NCBI GenBank assembly: GCA_023260135.1
Contig: JALQWG010000011.1
Span: 1-45,708 of the forward strand
DNA: 45,708 bases
Direction of reading: 5' to 3'
From: Candidatus Altimarinota bacterium
GTDB taxonomy: Bacteria; Patescibacteriota; Gracilibacteria; BD1-5; UBA2023
Shown here: piece after piece, positions 21,327-30,731 of the stretch
Layout: each line of letters starts with the position of its first letter
Position numbering within the stretch: the stretch's first letter is position 1
Program-made: the position numbers and the translations under genes
The notes under the pieces: generated by a model
What the model was told of the DNA's origin: nothing
Database searches by the model: none
The model's input: the letters and a program-made list of their open reading frames with translations, nothing else

Positions 21327-21356
21327 GAAAAATCCAGTCAGAGAATGGACTGGATT
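21327..21356 (-). terminator. Intrinsic terminator of the telA-AAA operon
   Basis: AATCCAGTC / GACTGGATT stem followed by TTTT on the minus strand. Its T-run abuts the start codon of the phosphoesterase. Confidence 0.75.
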
Positions 21357-21397
21357 ATAGGAAAAAGTCCTAAAATAGAAAAAGTTTTTTAGATTTT

Positions 21398-22711
21398 TTA
21401 TTGTACTTGTTCGAGCCAATTATCATAGATACTCATATCCACCATCTTGAGAGAGGATGGCATATCGATGATAGTCTGCTTCACATCATCCATGGTGATA
21501 ACATGGCCATCGAGGTGCTTCTCAGTGAGTGTCCCTGACTCAGCTTCGTCGATGAGCTCGAGGAGGTCACGACTTGCATCACGAGCCACCTCATCACAGA
21601 TTGCCTCGATATCTGCAGAGACGTATCACTCTGTCAGTTTTGCGAGTTCTTCGTAGTCGAGGGATTCGCTTGGACGACCAGCCTTTTCGATATACATCTT
21701 GAAGAGCTCTCTTCTTGCAACAGTATCCGGAGGTCCGAGGTAGATCTTCTTATCCAGACGTCATGAACGGAGAATTGCTGAGTCGAGGTGATCTGGGCGA
21801 TTGGTTGCGGCGATGACGATGAGGTTCGGTGCAGATTCGAGTGCGTTGAACTCCTGGAGGAACTGAGAGACTTCCTCAGCCTTGTTCGCGTCGACATTGG
21901 TCGTACGCTTGGATACAAGTGAGTCTATCTCATCGAGAAATAGTATAATTGGTTCATTTTCTGCAGCTTTTTTTGCTCACTCAAAAAAGTCCTTGATGTT
22001 CTTGGTCGTCTGGTGAAGGTATGATGAACCGAATTCTCCCATATTCTTCGAGATGAATCCGCATCCGAGCTCTTCGGCGAGTTTCTTCGTGATAAAAGTT
22101 TTTCCCGTTCCAGGAGGTCAGTAGAATAACATACCAGTTGGTATAGATATCTTGAACTTCTCATACTCGGTGTAGAGACGGAGGATGAGTTCATTATTTT
22201 TCTGTCATACTGAATTTATTTCATTATCTTCCTTTGCCTTTTCTGATTCCTTATTAACTGAAGATCCTGAATCAAGTTCAGGATGACTCTGTTTTTTGAG
22301 TTTTTCAACCAAGAACTTGAACCTGAGTGGTTTGATGAAGCTATCTTGGAGTTCAGCCTTGAGCTCATCCATACCCGCCACAGCCTCAAATCCCCATGGT
22401 TTTCACTCCTTGCGGACGAAGTGTTGTACCTCTACAGCTGGAGGAGTTTTGGATTCATCCTGAGGATTGCCAGTCTTGGGTGGAGTTGCACCTGGTGTGG
22501 CTCATGTAGGAGGCAGGTGAGTATTGAACTTTTCATCGAAGTTCTTCATGATGTCTGCAGCCTTCTCTACTCATGACTCCATCTGCCTGAGTGATGCTTC
22601 GAGCGCGTCGAGACTATCTCACTTCCAGTCTTTTGTCATGGCTGACTTGAACTCGGGAGATGTAGTGATGGCTGTGAAGAATGCATCGAAACCTGGTTGT
22701 TTTTGTGTCAT
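21398..22711 (-). CDS. AAA+ ATPase (Cdc48/FtsH/SpoVK-type core)
   Basis: 437 aa with a single AAA module. Walker A is FYGPPGTGKT (first Gly = TGA), Walker B IILFLDEID, sensor 1 AATNRPD, arginine-finger region ILRSGRLDKKI, and the C-terminal helical lid DIEAICDEVARDA. The first ~110 residues are Pro/Thr-rich after a helical start and may bind substrate or partners. Between the Lys-rich strand before Walker A and PTGMLFYG there is an extra ~40-residue insert. Part of it (SHPELDSGSS) is encoded by a palindromic repeat. The gene is last of three with a membrane protein and telA; a joint role in envelope or stress remodelling is inferred. Confidence 0.9.
22263..22286. repeat. Palindromic repeat inserted in frame in the AAA ATPase gene
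   Basis: ATCCTGAA / TTCAGGAT arms (22264-22271, 22277-22284) around TCAAG. The sequence matches a palindrome commonly dispersed in bacterial intergenic DNA, but here it is translated as part of the protein. Confidence 0.7.
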
Positions 22712-22720
22712 ACAGTTTAA

Positions 22721-23956
22721 TTATGAATTTTTCATTGTTAACTTTTCCTTGTACCCCTCGAGCATTGTCATTATCCGCTTCACGCTCTCGAGTTGTATTT
22801 TTATTCGCTCTTTTTGGAGGATGAGTGGCTTCTGGAGAGATGACTCTGGAGTCATAGCTATCTGTGTATCGAGGGATGATACAGTGTTCTCTAGTGTAGT
22901 ATGATTCTTCTCTAGGAGCAAATATATCTCATCTATCGGTGCGAGGATCTGTGTACGTATCCAGTTTCAGTATTTTACGAAGTTAAATATATCCCGATAC
23001 TGTGAGGACTCGAGGAGTTTTCTCAGTTCTACAGCATCATCTGTTGCGAGACGTGCACGAGCATTAATGAGTTCAAAAGACTCCTCTAGGCGTGCAGAGA
23101 GAGACTTCGCCCACTCATTGGCCCCCGCCTCGGTGAGGAGTGAGATGGATGATTTTTTTGCTTCCTGGAGTCCGAGGGATGACTCGTATATCTCCGTAAA
23201 AAGTGTCTGAATCCTGTGTTCGATATTGTTCGTCGCGAGGAGTGCGCGATGTGCTATCCAGGCGAATACTCGAGCCATGAGCGCTACGAAAAATACTCCG
23301 ATAAAGTATACTCCCGCCATCATCACTCAGTAGAGTACTCAGGCAACCATGAGTACGAGTACGATTCATCCCGCATCTCGAGAACGTCAGAGATTCTGTA
23401 TAATTTTTCATCCTCAAAGTGCTATATCCTTCAGTTGTTCCATGAGTCATCTTTTTTCCATGGAGATATGCTCTGCGAGTCATGATGGTTCGAGGAGTGG
23501 TTCGCGGAAGGTCTTTTCGAGAGCATGGAATACTTCCTTCTGTCGTGCGAAGTTCTCTCGTTCTACGACCTCACCGAGTGAGACATAGTGATTGTCTGTG
23601 ATGACGACGTTGGCTCCACGAGTGTAGAGGTAGGATTTGCGTATCATCTTGATGACGAGGATGATGCCGACGATGAGGTAAAAAACCGTCAATACTCAGA
23701 GAACTGCGAGTATCACACCTATCGGTCCTGCAGCGAGTCATAGGAGTCCTGCGATAATCGTCACGACTGCAAGTGGCATACTCGCCGCGCGGATGATCGA
23801 GAGGTAGTCAGCCTGGACGCTCATGCGGAGTTCATCAGGGGATATCCACTCATAGAGATAAAATCCTCGCTCATCGACTTTTTCTTCGATGAATTCTGGA
23901 GATTCCGTATTTTCTATTGGTTGTGTCTCGGGTGAGGGGAGGGTACGGGTGAGCAT
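22721..23956 (-). CDS. Multi-pass membrane protein of the telA operon, unknown family
   Basis: 411 aa, interrupted by seven or more TGA codons read as Gly. An acidic N-terminal segment (EFIEEKVDERGFYLYEW) precedes paired helices (MPLAVVTIIAGLLGLAAGPIGVILAVLGVLTVFYLIVGIILVI). A charged cytoplasmic stretch follows, then a second helix pair (GGIVLVLMVAGVLYGVMMAGVYFIGVFFVALMARVF). The last 150 residues are coiled-coil-like. It ends 9 nt before the AAA ATPase start and begins after telA, so the three proteins probably act together. No catalytic motif is visible. Confidence 0.8.
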
Positions 23957-24022
23957 GGGTTCAATTACGAATTAGGAACGAATTACGAATATAGAAATTA
24001 TAGGAAAAAGATGAGAAAATAC

Positions 24023-24056
24023 AAAAAATCCCTCAAACTAAATTGAGGGATTTTTT
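24023..24056 (-). terminator. Intrinsic terminator after telA
   Basis: AAAATCCCTCAA / TTGAGGGATTTT stem with T-run, between telA and the membrane protein gene. It probably reduces rather than abolishes downstream transcription. Confidence 0.75.
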
Positions 24057-24067
24057 ACTAAGGAATA

Positions 24068-25189
24068 TTATTTATTGAGTTCCTTCGCGAATTCTTCTTG
24101 GTCCTGAGCACCGAGAATCTTGATATCCTTGAGCTTGGCACTCGCTTCATCGAAGAGCTTGTTCTGTGCATCTGCCTCGATCTTCACCTGTGCGCGGTAT
24201 GACTCGATAGTGTCGAAGTGATTCTTGAGCTTGGTGACATTTTCTACGAATACTGCAGCAGAGAGAACTGGCTTGGATGAGAGTTCCTCACTCTTGCGTG
24301 CTGACTCGATAGACTTGTCTGTGAGTTCTGATGACATCTTATCGATCGTCTCACCCATGATAGAGATAGCTGCCATAGAGGCATCGAGTGCCTTCTGTGA
24401 GCTGGTCTCGATCAGTGCTGTTGAGAGAAGTGTCTTGAATATAGGACGAGATGAACTCATGGCGAGAGAGAGTTTGGACGCTGCATCGAGACGCATGAGG
24501 AGGCGCTTGCGAGCCATATCGAGGTTGCCGATGAGAACGACGAGATTGGACTGAAAATACTCTACATGACGGATGAACATATCATATTTCATCTTGGTTG
24601 CTTCGTCCTGAGCCTCGATTCCCTTGGTGCGGAATTCTTCGATTTTTTCATTCAGATATTCCTTGTAGGCGACAACTTTTCCGATGTTCTCATCGATACC
24701 TGTGAGGAACTTCTTCTGGAGTTCGATAGAGGTATTGAGTGAGTTATATGCCTGGTCGAATCCTGAGAATATCATCTCGATTTTTCCTTCGAGATTTTTC
24801 ATGTTGAATGCTGCTTCGTCCCACTTGGAGTCGATCTTTTTCATGAGATTCCCAAGGAGTGGCATGCTCTTGGCAATACGCATAACTGTTCCATCGTTGT
24901 TGATTATCTCTTTGTACACTTCTTGTACCTGTCAGTTCACTTCTGAGAGAGTATTGGATACCTGCATGATAGGGTCTGAGTCGACGATAGTGGCAGTCTC
25001 TGATATGATGGAGTCGATAGGAGCAGTTATCTTCTCACCGAGACCACGGAAGTCCCGGGCTTCTGCAAAAGTCTCTTCTACCTCTGCACGTTCCGCATCC
25101 GTGAGTGGACGAGCGGCGATATCTGCTACAATGGCTGCTGCCTGTTTGTCATCGGTAACTGGATCCTTAGTCTGTGTCTGAGTAGCCAT
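24068..25189 (-). CDS. telA: TelA-family (toxic anion resistance-like) protein
   Basis: 373 aa, soluble and mostly helical, with only one TGA (in EVNGQVQEVYKEI). Characteristic TelA stretches include PLLGNLMKKIDSKWDEA, IEEFRTKGIEAQDEATKMKYDMFIRHVEYFQSNLVVLIGNLDMARKRL and the Ser-rich RPIFKTLLSTALIETSSQKALDAS. Family members are linked to tellurite and envelope-stress tolerance, but the biochemical function is unknown. Here telA heads an operon with a multi-pass membrane protein and an AAA ATPase. Confidence 0.9.
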
Positions 25190-25236
25190 GATGATAATTA
25201 TTAATTATAAATTATGAATTATTAATTCGCCATAAT

Positions 25237-25263
25237 TGTATAGGAATACATATGTTTTTGCAA
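25237..25263 (-). promoter_or_regulatory. Candidate promoter of telA
   Basis: TTGCAA (25258-25263) and TATACA (25237-25242) with a 15-bp spacer, followed by an AT-rich leader of ~47 nt built of AATTAATAATT-like repeats. Confidence 0.45.
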
Positions 25264-25342
25264 AAGATTTTTCGTGATTTTCCAGACAAAAATCCCCTCG
25301 ATATACGAGAGGATAATTGTGTTTCTTCATTCATGTTGTATG

Positions 25343-25405
25343 GTCATTCCGAATTTATTTCGGAATCTATGATTCCCAGTGGATTCCCACCTATGTGGGA
25401 ATGAC
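25343..25405. repeat. Intergenic palindromic repeat element
   Basis: Outer arms GTCATTCC (25343-25350) and GGAATGAC (25398-25405) enclose two inner hairpins, ATTCCGAA/TTCGGAAT and TTCCCAC/GTGGGAA. This is the GTCATTCC...GGAATGAC type dispersed in many bacteria. It lies between the secreted-protein gene and telA. Confidence 0.8.
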
Positions 25406-25412
25406 GGAAAAA

Positions 25413-25982
25413 CTATTGTGCTGTGGAAGTTGCAGTTGTTTCAGTGGAATTCTTCATCATACCACGTCCACCCATCTTACCACCCTTGTTGCCGCGCTGT
25501 GGCATACTGTCGAGGAGTGCTTGTTCCTCAGTTGTGAGAGTTGTACCTGCTGCTTTTTTCTCAAGAACTACCTTGAGTTGTTCGCGTTTTGCCTGCATCT
25601 CTACTTCGCGAGCCTTGCGTTCTGCACGAGCACTGATGATCTCTTGGCGAATTGTCTCTTCTTCTGCTGTGAGAGTTGTACCAGCAAGGAGCTTGTCTAT
25701 GACTGCTTCATGTGCTGTACGCTTAGCTTCGGACTCGGCACGCTTGGTTTCATAGAATGCCTTTTTCTGTTCGTCTGTCATAGACTCGAGAGCAGTCTTT
25801 TCTGCATCGGTGAGTGTAGCCATCATGTGACCACCACCTTGCTTCATGCCCTTTCCTTGGAATACTCCTACGGATGTAGTAGTTCCAGATGTTGTTGTAG
25901 TGGTAGCAGCAAAAGCTGAACCAATTGCGAGGACTCAGAGTGTTCCGAGTGCTACTGATGTGAGGAGGATTGTTTTTTTCAT
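25413..25982 (-). CDS. Secreted helical protein, paralog A (LTDAE motif)
   Basis: 189 aa. A signal peptide (MKKTILLTSVALGTLGVLAIGSAFA-A, its TGA = Gly) precedes a Thr/Ser linker and a highly charged helical domain. It contains LTDAEKTALESMTDEQKKAFYETK (about residues 56-79) and two later TTLT-A/T-EE repeats. A Gly/Met/Lys-rich tail (QRGNKGGKMGGRGMMKN) and a Thr/Ser end follow. It shares the LTDAE-TALE-MT module with the next gene upstream, so they are paralogs. The pattern recalls periplasmic CpxP/Spy-like helical chaperones or metal sensors, but without LTxxQ this is weak. Function unknown. Confidence 0.82.
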
Positions 25983-26231
25983 AATTCAAATGGAGTGAGG
26001 GAATAAAATGATACGAAGTGAAATTTTAATTCACGAATGGAATGTAGAATTAAGAGACCGAAGGACTCATAATTCCAATGGGTTAGTATGTAAATATATG
26101 TAATCGTTGGTATATACTCTCGGACAGTATGTGAATCGTTAGAATTTTTGATTCCTGTCGTCAGTGAGTTACTATATCAATGTTACGAGATGAGTATATC
26201 AGGATAGGGTAAGAGGGGAGTAAGTTCCATA

Positions 26232-26861
26232 TTAGTACTCGATACCATTGGTATCTGCGAACTTCTTCTCGAGACGAGTGAGATTTTCCCCTGCATTGAC
26301 CTTATTCTGTATCTTCTGCTTTCTCTGTTCGAGTTGTTTTGCTTTGTTCTGGGCTATGCGTTCTGCACGTGCGAGTTCGGCAACTTTTTTCTGTGAATCC
26401 ACTGTGGTTGTATTGGTGAGAGTTGTACCTGATTGTGTCTGATTTTGTTTTGTGAGACGTGTGTTCCTCGTGTTCTGGAGTTTCCCTATTCCAGACTGTG
26501 GTATAACTTCGCCACTTGTGGTCGGAGGAGTGAGTCACTTGGATGTGAAAAATGCCTGACGCTCTGTCTCAGTCATAGTCTCAAGTGCTGTACGTTCGGC
26601 ATCAGTGAGTTCTACACCACCTGGCGTATGATCCAGAGATCCTGAGTTCGTTGGACGAGTGATGCCCTTGGATGTGAGGTATTCGTCACGAGCTGATCCT
26701 GTGAGCGACTTGAGTGTCTCGAGTTCTGCCTCTGTGAGGATGGAGAACTCAGTTGGGAGTGGTCGAGAGGTAGGTGTCGTACTTGCTGCAAATGTAGACT
26801 GAGCAGTAGTAGTCGCGAGAACTACGAGCCCGAGAGAGGTTGCATAGATATATTTTTTCAT
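26232..26861 (-). CDS. Secreted helical protein, paralog B (LTDAE motif)
   Basis: 209 aa. The signal peptide ends near AQSTFAAS. Two related modules follow: ILTEAELETLKSLTGSARDEYLTSKG (about residues 41-66) and ELTDAERTALETMTETERQAFFTSKG (about 84-109), so the unit is duplicated inside the protein. A Thr/Asn/Gln-rich linker and a basic helical C-terminus complete it. The final glycine of the second module is TGA-encoded. It lies downstream of a candidate structured RNA and the lipoprotein gene, in the same orientation as the CotH/VTC cluster. Function unknown; probably surface or extracellular. Confidence 0.82.
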
Positions 26862-26948
26862 GAGAGAAAAGATAAGAAAATAAAGATGTATTTTTGTACA
26901 TGTATTGGGGATATTCTCTATAAAAATAGAAGAAGTAGATTACGATAT

Positions 26949-27037
26949 AAAAAATACGCTATCACGAGAGACCGTACTCGGGAAGAGTGAGAAGTCCTGC
27001 TTCTCCATCCGTCTGAGGCGTCAGGTGATATGCGTAT
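26949..27037 (-). ncRNA. Candidate structured RNA (three-hairpin junction closed by a 12-bp stem, poly-U end)
   Basis: A closing stem pairs 26954-26965 with 27025-27037 (12 bp, one bulge). Inside are hairpins CTGA/TCAG (27013-27024), GAGAAG/CTTCTC (26989-27005) and GAG/CTC (26966-26979). On the minus strand the closing stem is followed by six T, like an intrinsic terminator. It sits after the lipoprotein terminator and ~90 nt before the paralog B start, so it could be a small RNA or a cis-regulatory leader. It matches no riboswitch or tRNA consensus I know. Confidence 0.35.
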
Positions 27038-27072
27038 ATGATAGCTGATGTATGTAAGGGGAAGGTAAGTGT

Positions 27073-27104
27073 AAAAATCCCCTCACTTTCGTAGGGGATT
27101 TTTT
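27073..27104 (-). terminator. Intrinsic terminator of the lipoprotein gene
   Basis: AAAATCCCCT / AGGGGATTTT with T-run on the minus strand, immediately after the TAG. Confidence 0.8.
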
Positions 27105-28667
27105 CTATTGGATATCTGTCGGTGGTTCCATAACTTCTGGTGGAGTCATACCATCAGGAGGCATCATCATACCACTTCCCATCTGTCCGCCTGGAGGCAT
27201 CATACGACCAGAGCCACTACGTGGACCACGAGTCATGCCACTCCCACCCATCATAGCTCCACTCCCCATCATACCACGTCCTTCACCCATACCACCCATC
27301 TGTGAGATAGTCCCGACAGTATTGGTAGCTCATGAGATAGTGAACTCCTGGAAGAGTGTATCGCCAATGTATACCTGATACTTCTGTCACTTCACGAGGA
27401 GGGGAGAGGAGAATGCGAGTGATTGGAATACCTTCGGAGGGGTGATAGTCATGATAGTCGCACCGTTCGAGTCTACTATCTTCACGACTGTGCCTGCACT
27501 CTGACTCGCACTGAATCCTATGAGAACAGAGTTCTGAGTAGATGATACACTCGGTTGCATCGCCATGCCTGCACTGCCCACCGCTATGAGGGATCCACCA
27601 GATATCTGGAATGTACCATCATAGTCGAGAGCTCCATTGCCATTGTTGGTTGGACCATAGACGATAACATCACCACCTGTCATGATGACTTGACCATTGG
27701 CATCGAGCCCATCACCACTGATACTCAGAGTGATTTTCCCTCCATTGATCGTGAGGGTATTCGTCGCATTCGGGTTGCCCATAGGTCCCATCTGTCACTC
27801 GGTCTCTGTACTCGCTCCTGCCACATTGATCCCATCATCAGAAGCCGTGAGATTGATGGTACCATTGTTGATAGTGATACCAGATCATTCGAGTCCTTCG
27901 TATGACTTCACTATATCGATAGTACCATTATTCACTGTGAGGAGATTCTCTGCATGGATACCATCATCTCAGGCATTGATAGTGATAGTACCTCCATTGA
28001 TAGTGATATTTCCGAGATTTTCTTCGTCGGACTTCATAGCATCTCACTCGGATGTGATAGTGATAATTCCTGTATTCACGATGAGCTCTTCCTTGCCTCT
28101 GATTCCGTCATCTTTGGCATTCACGGTGATATTGCCTCCATCGATCTGAAGAGTATTTTTACTCGCGATACCGTCGTTGGATATACCATTCACGATGAGT
28201 GTTCCATCACCTTCGATATAGAGATCATCCTTGCTGAATATAGGCGCGTTCGGCTCGTCCTCATCAGCTGTTGCATAGGTGTATTCGCTTGCATCTGTGA
28301 GAGTATTGGTTGTACCAGCCACTAGAACTATATGTGCATCAGAACCATTTTTTATAAAAATCGGAGCACTCATATCGCTCGTCAGAGTGACACCTGCGAG
28401 TTCGAGTATAACTCACTTGTCTTCGGTATCGACGACGATCTGGCTATCATCACTTGTTCCCGTGATACGATAGGTTCCAGCCTTGGTGATGGTTGCAGTA
28501 TTGCCACTCACAGTGACATCACTCCCTGCCTGGAGTGTCTCGCCGAGGACGATGGATGTCGACGAGAGATTGGTTATTGGTGTGACAGTACTCTCGGATG
28601 TCGATGAGAGCGTACACGATGTGAGGATACTCGATAGGAGCATCATGGGTATGAGGATTTTTTGCAT
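27105..28667 (-). CDS. Beta-solenoid lipoprotein, Cthe_2159/DUF4353-like carbohydrate-binding
   Basis: 520 aa. The signal peptide has lipobox LTSC (Cys at about residue 18). A long right-handed beta-helix region follows, with repeated strands such as GNITINGGTITINAGDDGIHAENLLTVNNGTIDI and SGDGLDANGQVIMTGGDVIVYGPTNNGNGALDYDG; repeated DDGI/DDGIR turns are typical of the acidic-sugar/Ca-binding Cthe_2159 family. The C-terminus is unusually rich in Met, Gly and Pro (GMMMPPDGMTPPEVMEPP). It is located right after the CotH-like gene, the known gene neighbourhood of this family. Its role is probably binding anionic polysaccharide at the surface. Confidence 0.88.
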
Positions 28668-28687
28668 AGAATGAGAGTTATAAAAAA

Positions 28688-29974
28688 TTAAAATGTAGAT
28701 GAGAGGGTCTGGATTTTTTCTTGTTCAGAGGCTGTGAGTGAGACTCATGCGTCTGTGAGTATGTCGGTGAGTGCTGTACTATCTCGGAGAATACTTTGAT
28801 ATTTTTCTTGATTTTCTTCATAGAGAGTTCGGTATTTTTCTATGGTGAGTATTCGAGTTTTGAGAGTGTTCTGGTAGGTGTTTTTCTCTCATATAGTTCA
28901 TCATGATGATGTCGTCTGTATGAGTTCATCGATATCTCTGATATTGATATTGTCTCAGGATTTTTTGATATACTCTCTGAGGAGCTCTGTGAGTGGAGTC
29001 GTACTTGTATCGAGGGTGATACTCTGATCCCAGGGGATGAATACCGCACATCATGTGTCTCGGTTGATAGCTATGTAGTAACTCTCTATGAGTCCCATGA
29101 GTGGTGATTCATCTTCGCTGACTATATCTGCGAGTGCAATATATGAGAGATAGTTCTCTATGTCTATATGCTCTGATATCCGTTCGCTGAACTCTGTATC
29201 ATCCGATTCCTCTATGAACCTCAGGAGGTTGATGAGGAGCTTCATATCATCATGGTTTATGCTCGTCTCTTGTTCAAAATATCATACATACGATGTCGGA
29301 TCTTCTCCGAGATACTGGAATGAGAGCGAAGAGAGTACCTTGTAGATGACATGTGTATCTGCGAGTCATGTACGTGCGAGATATCAGTCGTTGATGGATT
29401 CTGATATGAGAGCAGTTCACTCTACTATACTTCCGAGTGTGACTGTAGCAACTCATCCGTGTTCGGGCGTAGTGAGTCAGAGAGATGTTCTGAGTTCGTA
29501 AGTGAGGAGTTCCATGAGTGTGCTCGTATCATCACCACTGCGGAGTACTATCTCATTCACTCATCCGTAGAGTTGTCAGGGTGTATACTTGTCGAACTTC
29601 ACAACCAGAGAGGGAAGCGATACTCATGTTCCTCACTCGATAGCGAGAACATCCACGACTCATCTGAGTCTGATGCCGACACCCTCGAGGAGTGTTCCAT
29701 CGATGGTGATGTCTGCTTTGATGTATTCTTTTTCTCCTGTGGTTGTGTAGGTATCGATGAGTTCTTGGTATTTCTTTTCTGAGATGTCTATCGATATATC
29801 ATGCTTGCTCGTACTATAGAGTGAGAGTTCGCTCTCTGTATAGGTCGTGATATCTGTCTCATATTCTCAGAAGTTGTACGTTAGGATACGAGTTCATGAA
29901 AAACCAATACCAGCGAGTACAATCCCGATGAGTATGAATAGGAGTCAGAAGTGTCGCTTGAGTGTGATATTCAT
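28688..29974 (-). CDS. CotH-kinase-family protein
   Basis: 428 aa. An N-terminal anchor helix (residues 8-27) is followed by a divergent CotH domain. Recognisable parts are ITIDGTLLEGVGIRLRG, LVVKFDKYTPGQLYGGVNEIVLRSG, SESINDGYLAR and, late, IAINRDTGCAVFIPWDQSITLD (the IPWDxD-like metal site appears as IPWDQS). CotH proteins are atypical protein kinases that modify secreted proteins in spore-formers. The Asp-to-Gln change may weaken activity. Its TAA lies 21 nt before the lipoprotein ATG and its start is 4 nt after the DUF4956 stop, so the operon is tight. More than 20 TGA-Gly codons. Confidence 0.82.
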
Positions 29975-29978
29975 AGTT

Positions 29979-30680
29979 TTATAAGTCAGTAGCGTTATAC
30001 CCTGTGATGAGTGAGACCTTCTGTCCACTCGTGAGTGTGCGAATCGCATAGATGAATTCTTGCTTGTTCATATCTGGACTCGTCGTCACGCTGTAGACGA
30101 GCTCGGTGAGTGCACCTCCACGCACCGAGTCGACACTCATGAGATGGCTTGATTCTGTATACTTCACGAGAACATCATCGAAGAGATGTTCGAAGTCAGT
30201 CGCATTATCGAGTTGGATTTTGAGTATCTGACTTTTTACACGGCGAGCGTACCAGTCGAATCGGTTCATGATGAGGATGACGAGAGAGATGATGGCAGTT
30301 GCCATGATACCGAGGAGGTAGAACTTGGTTCCCATCGCCATACCGATCGCCATAGCAAAAAATATAAAACCAACATCACGAGTTTCCTTCACCGCGTTAC
30401 GAAAACGGATAATCGAGAGGGCACCGACGAGAGAAAATGCACGAGCGATATTGGAACCGACGATGAGCATGATGATAGCGACAATCATCCCCATCATGAC
30501 GAGGGTGTGGACGTAGCTCTGTGTGTAGGATGTTCCACGATGTGTGATCATGTATATCCATCCGATAAAAGCATTGAGCACGAAACTCAGTGTGATAGCG
30601 ATCGTGACATCGAGCATCGAAAATGAGCTCGTGAGATCCTGGAACTCGGTAAACTGAGAGAGAAAAGAATTGAAGTCCAT
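29979..30680 (-). CDS. DUF4956 membrane protein
   Basis: 233 aa. Three or four transmembrane helices (about residues 23-45, 58-85, 105-140) precede a soluble C-terminal domain (ILKIQLDNATDFEHLFDDVLVKYTESSHLM...). The diagnostic ALSIIRFRNAVKETRDVGFIFFAMAIGMA stretch identifies DUF4956. Contains no TGA. These proteins regularly accompany VTC and CotH proteins and are thought to partner the VTC polymerase in the membrane; the exact role is unknown. Confidence 0.92.
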   Translation of the reverse strand: MDFNSFLSQFTEFQDLTSSFSMLDVTIAITLSFVLNAFIGWIYMITHRGTSYTQSYVHTLVMMGMIVAIIMLIVGSNIARAFSLVGALSIIRFRNAVKETRDVGFIFFAMAIGMAMGTKFYLLGIMATAIISLVILIMNRFDWYARRVKSQILKIQLDNATDFEHLFDDVLVKYTESSHLMSVDSVRGGALTELVYSVTTSPDMNKQEFIYAIRTLTSGQKVSLITGYNATDL

Positions 30681-30731
30681 AGGGAATATGAAGATTAGAG
30701 TATAGAGTTATGAGTATAGGGGATTGTGTTT

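Noticed and set aside
25317-25919. 200-aa plus-strand ORF over the secreted paralog
   Set aside because: Cys/Leu-rich antisense shadow of the real minus-strand gene at 25413-25982, which has a signal peptide and paralog.
26949-27037. tRNA for the cloverleaf-like fold
   Set aside because: No T-loop GTTCGAATC, no D-loop GG and wrong anticodon loop size; kept as a candidate RNA only.
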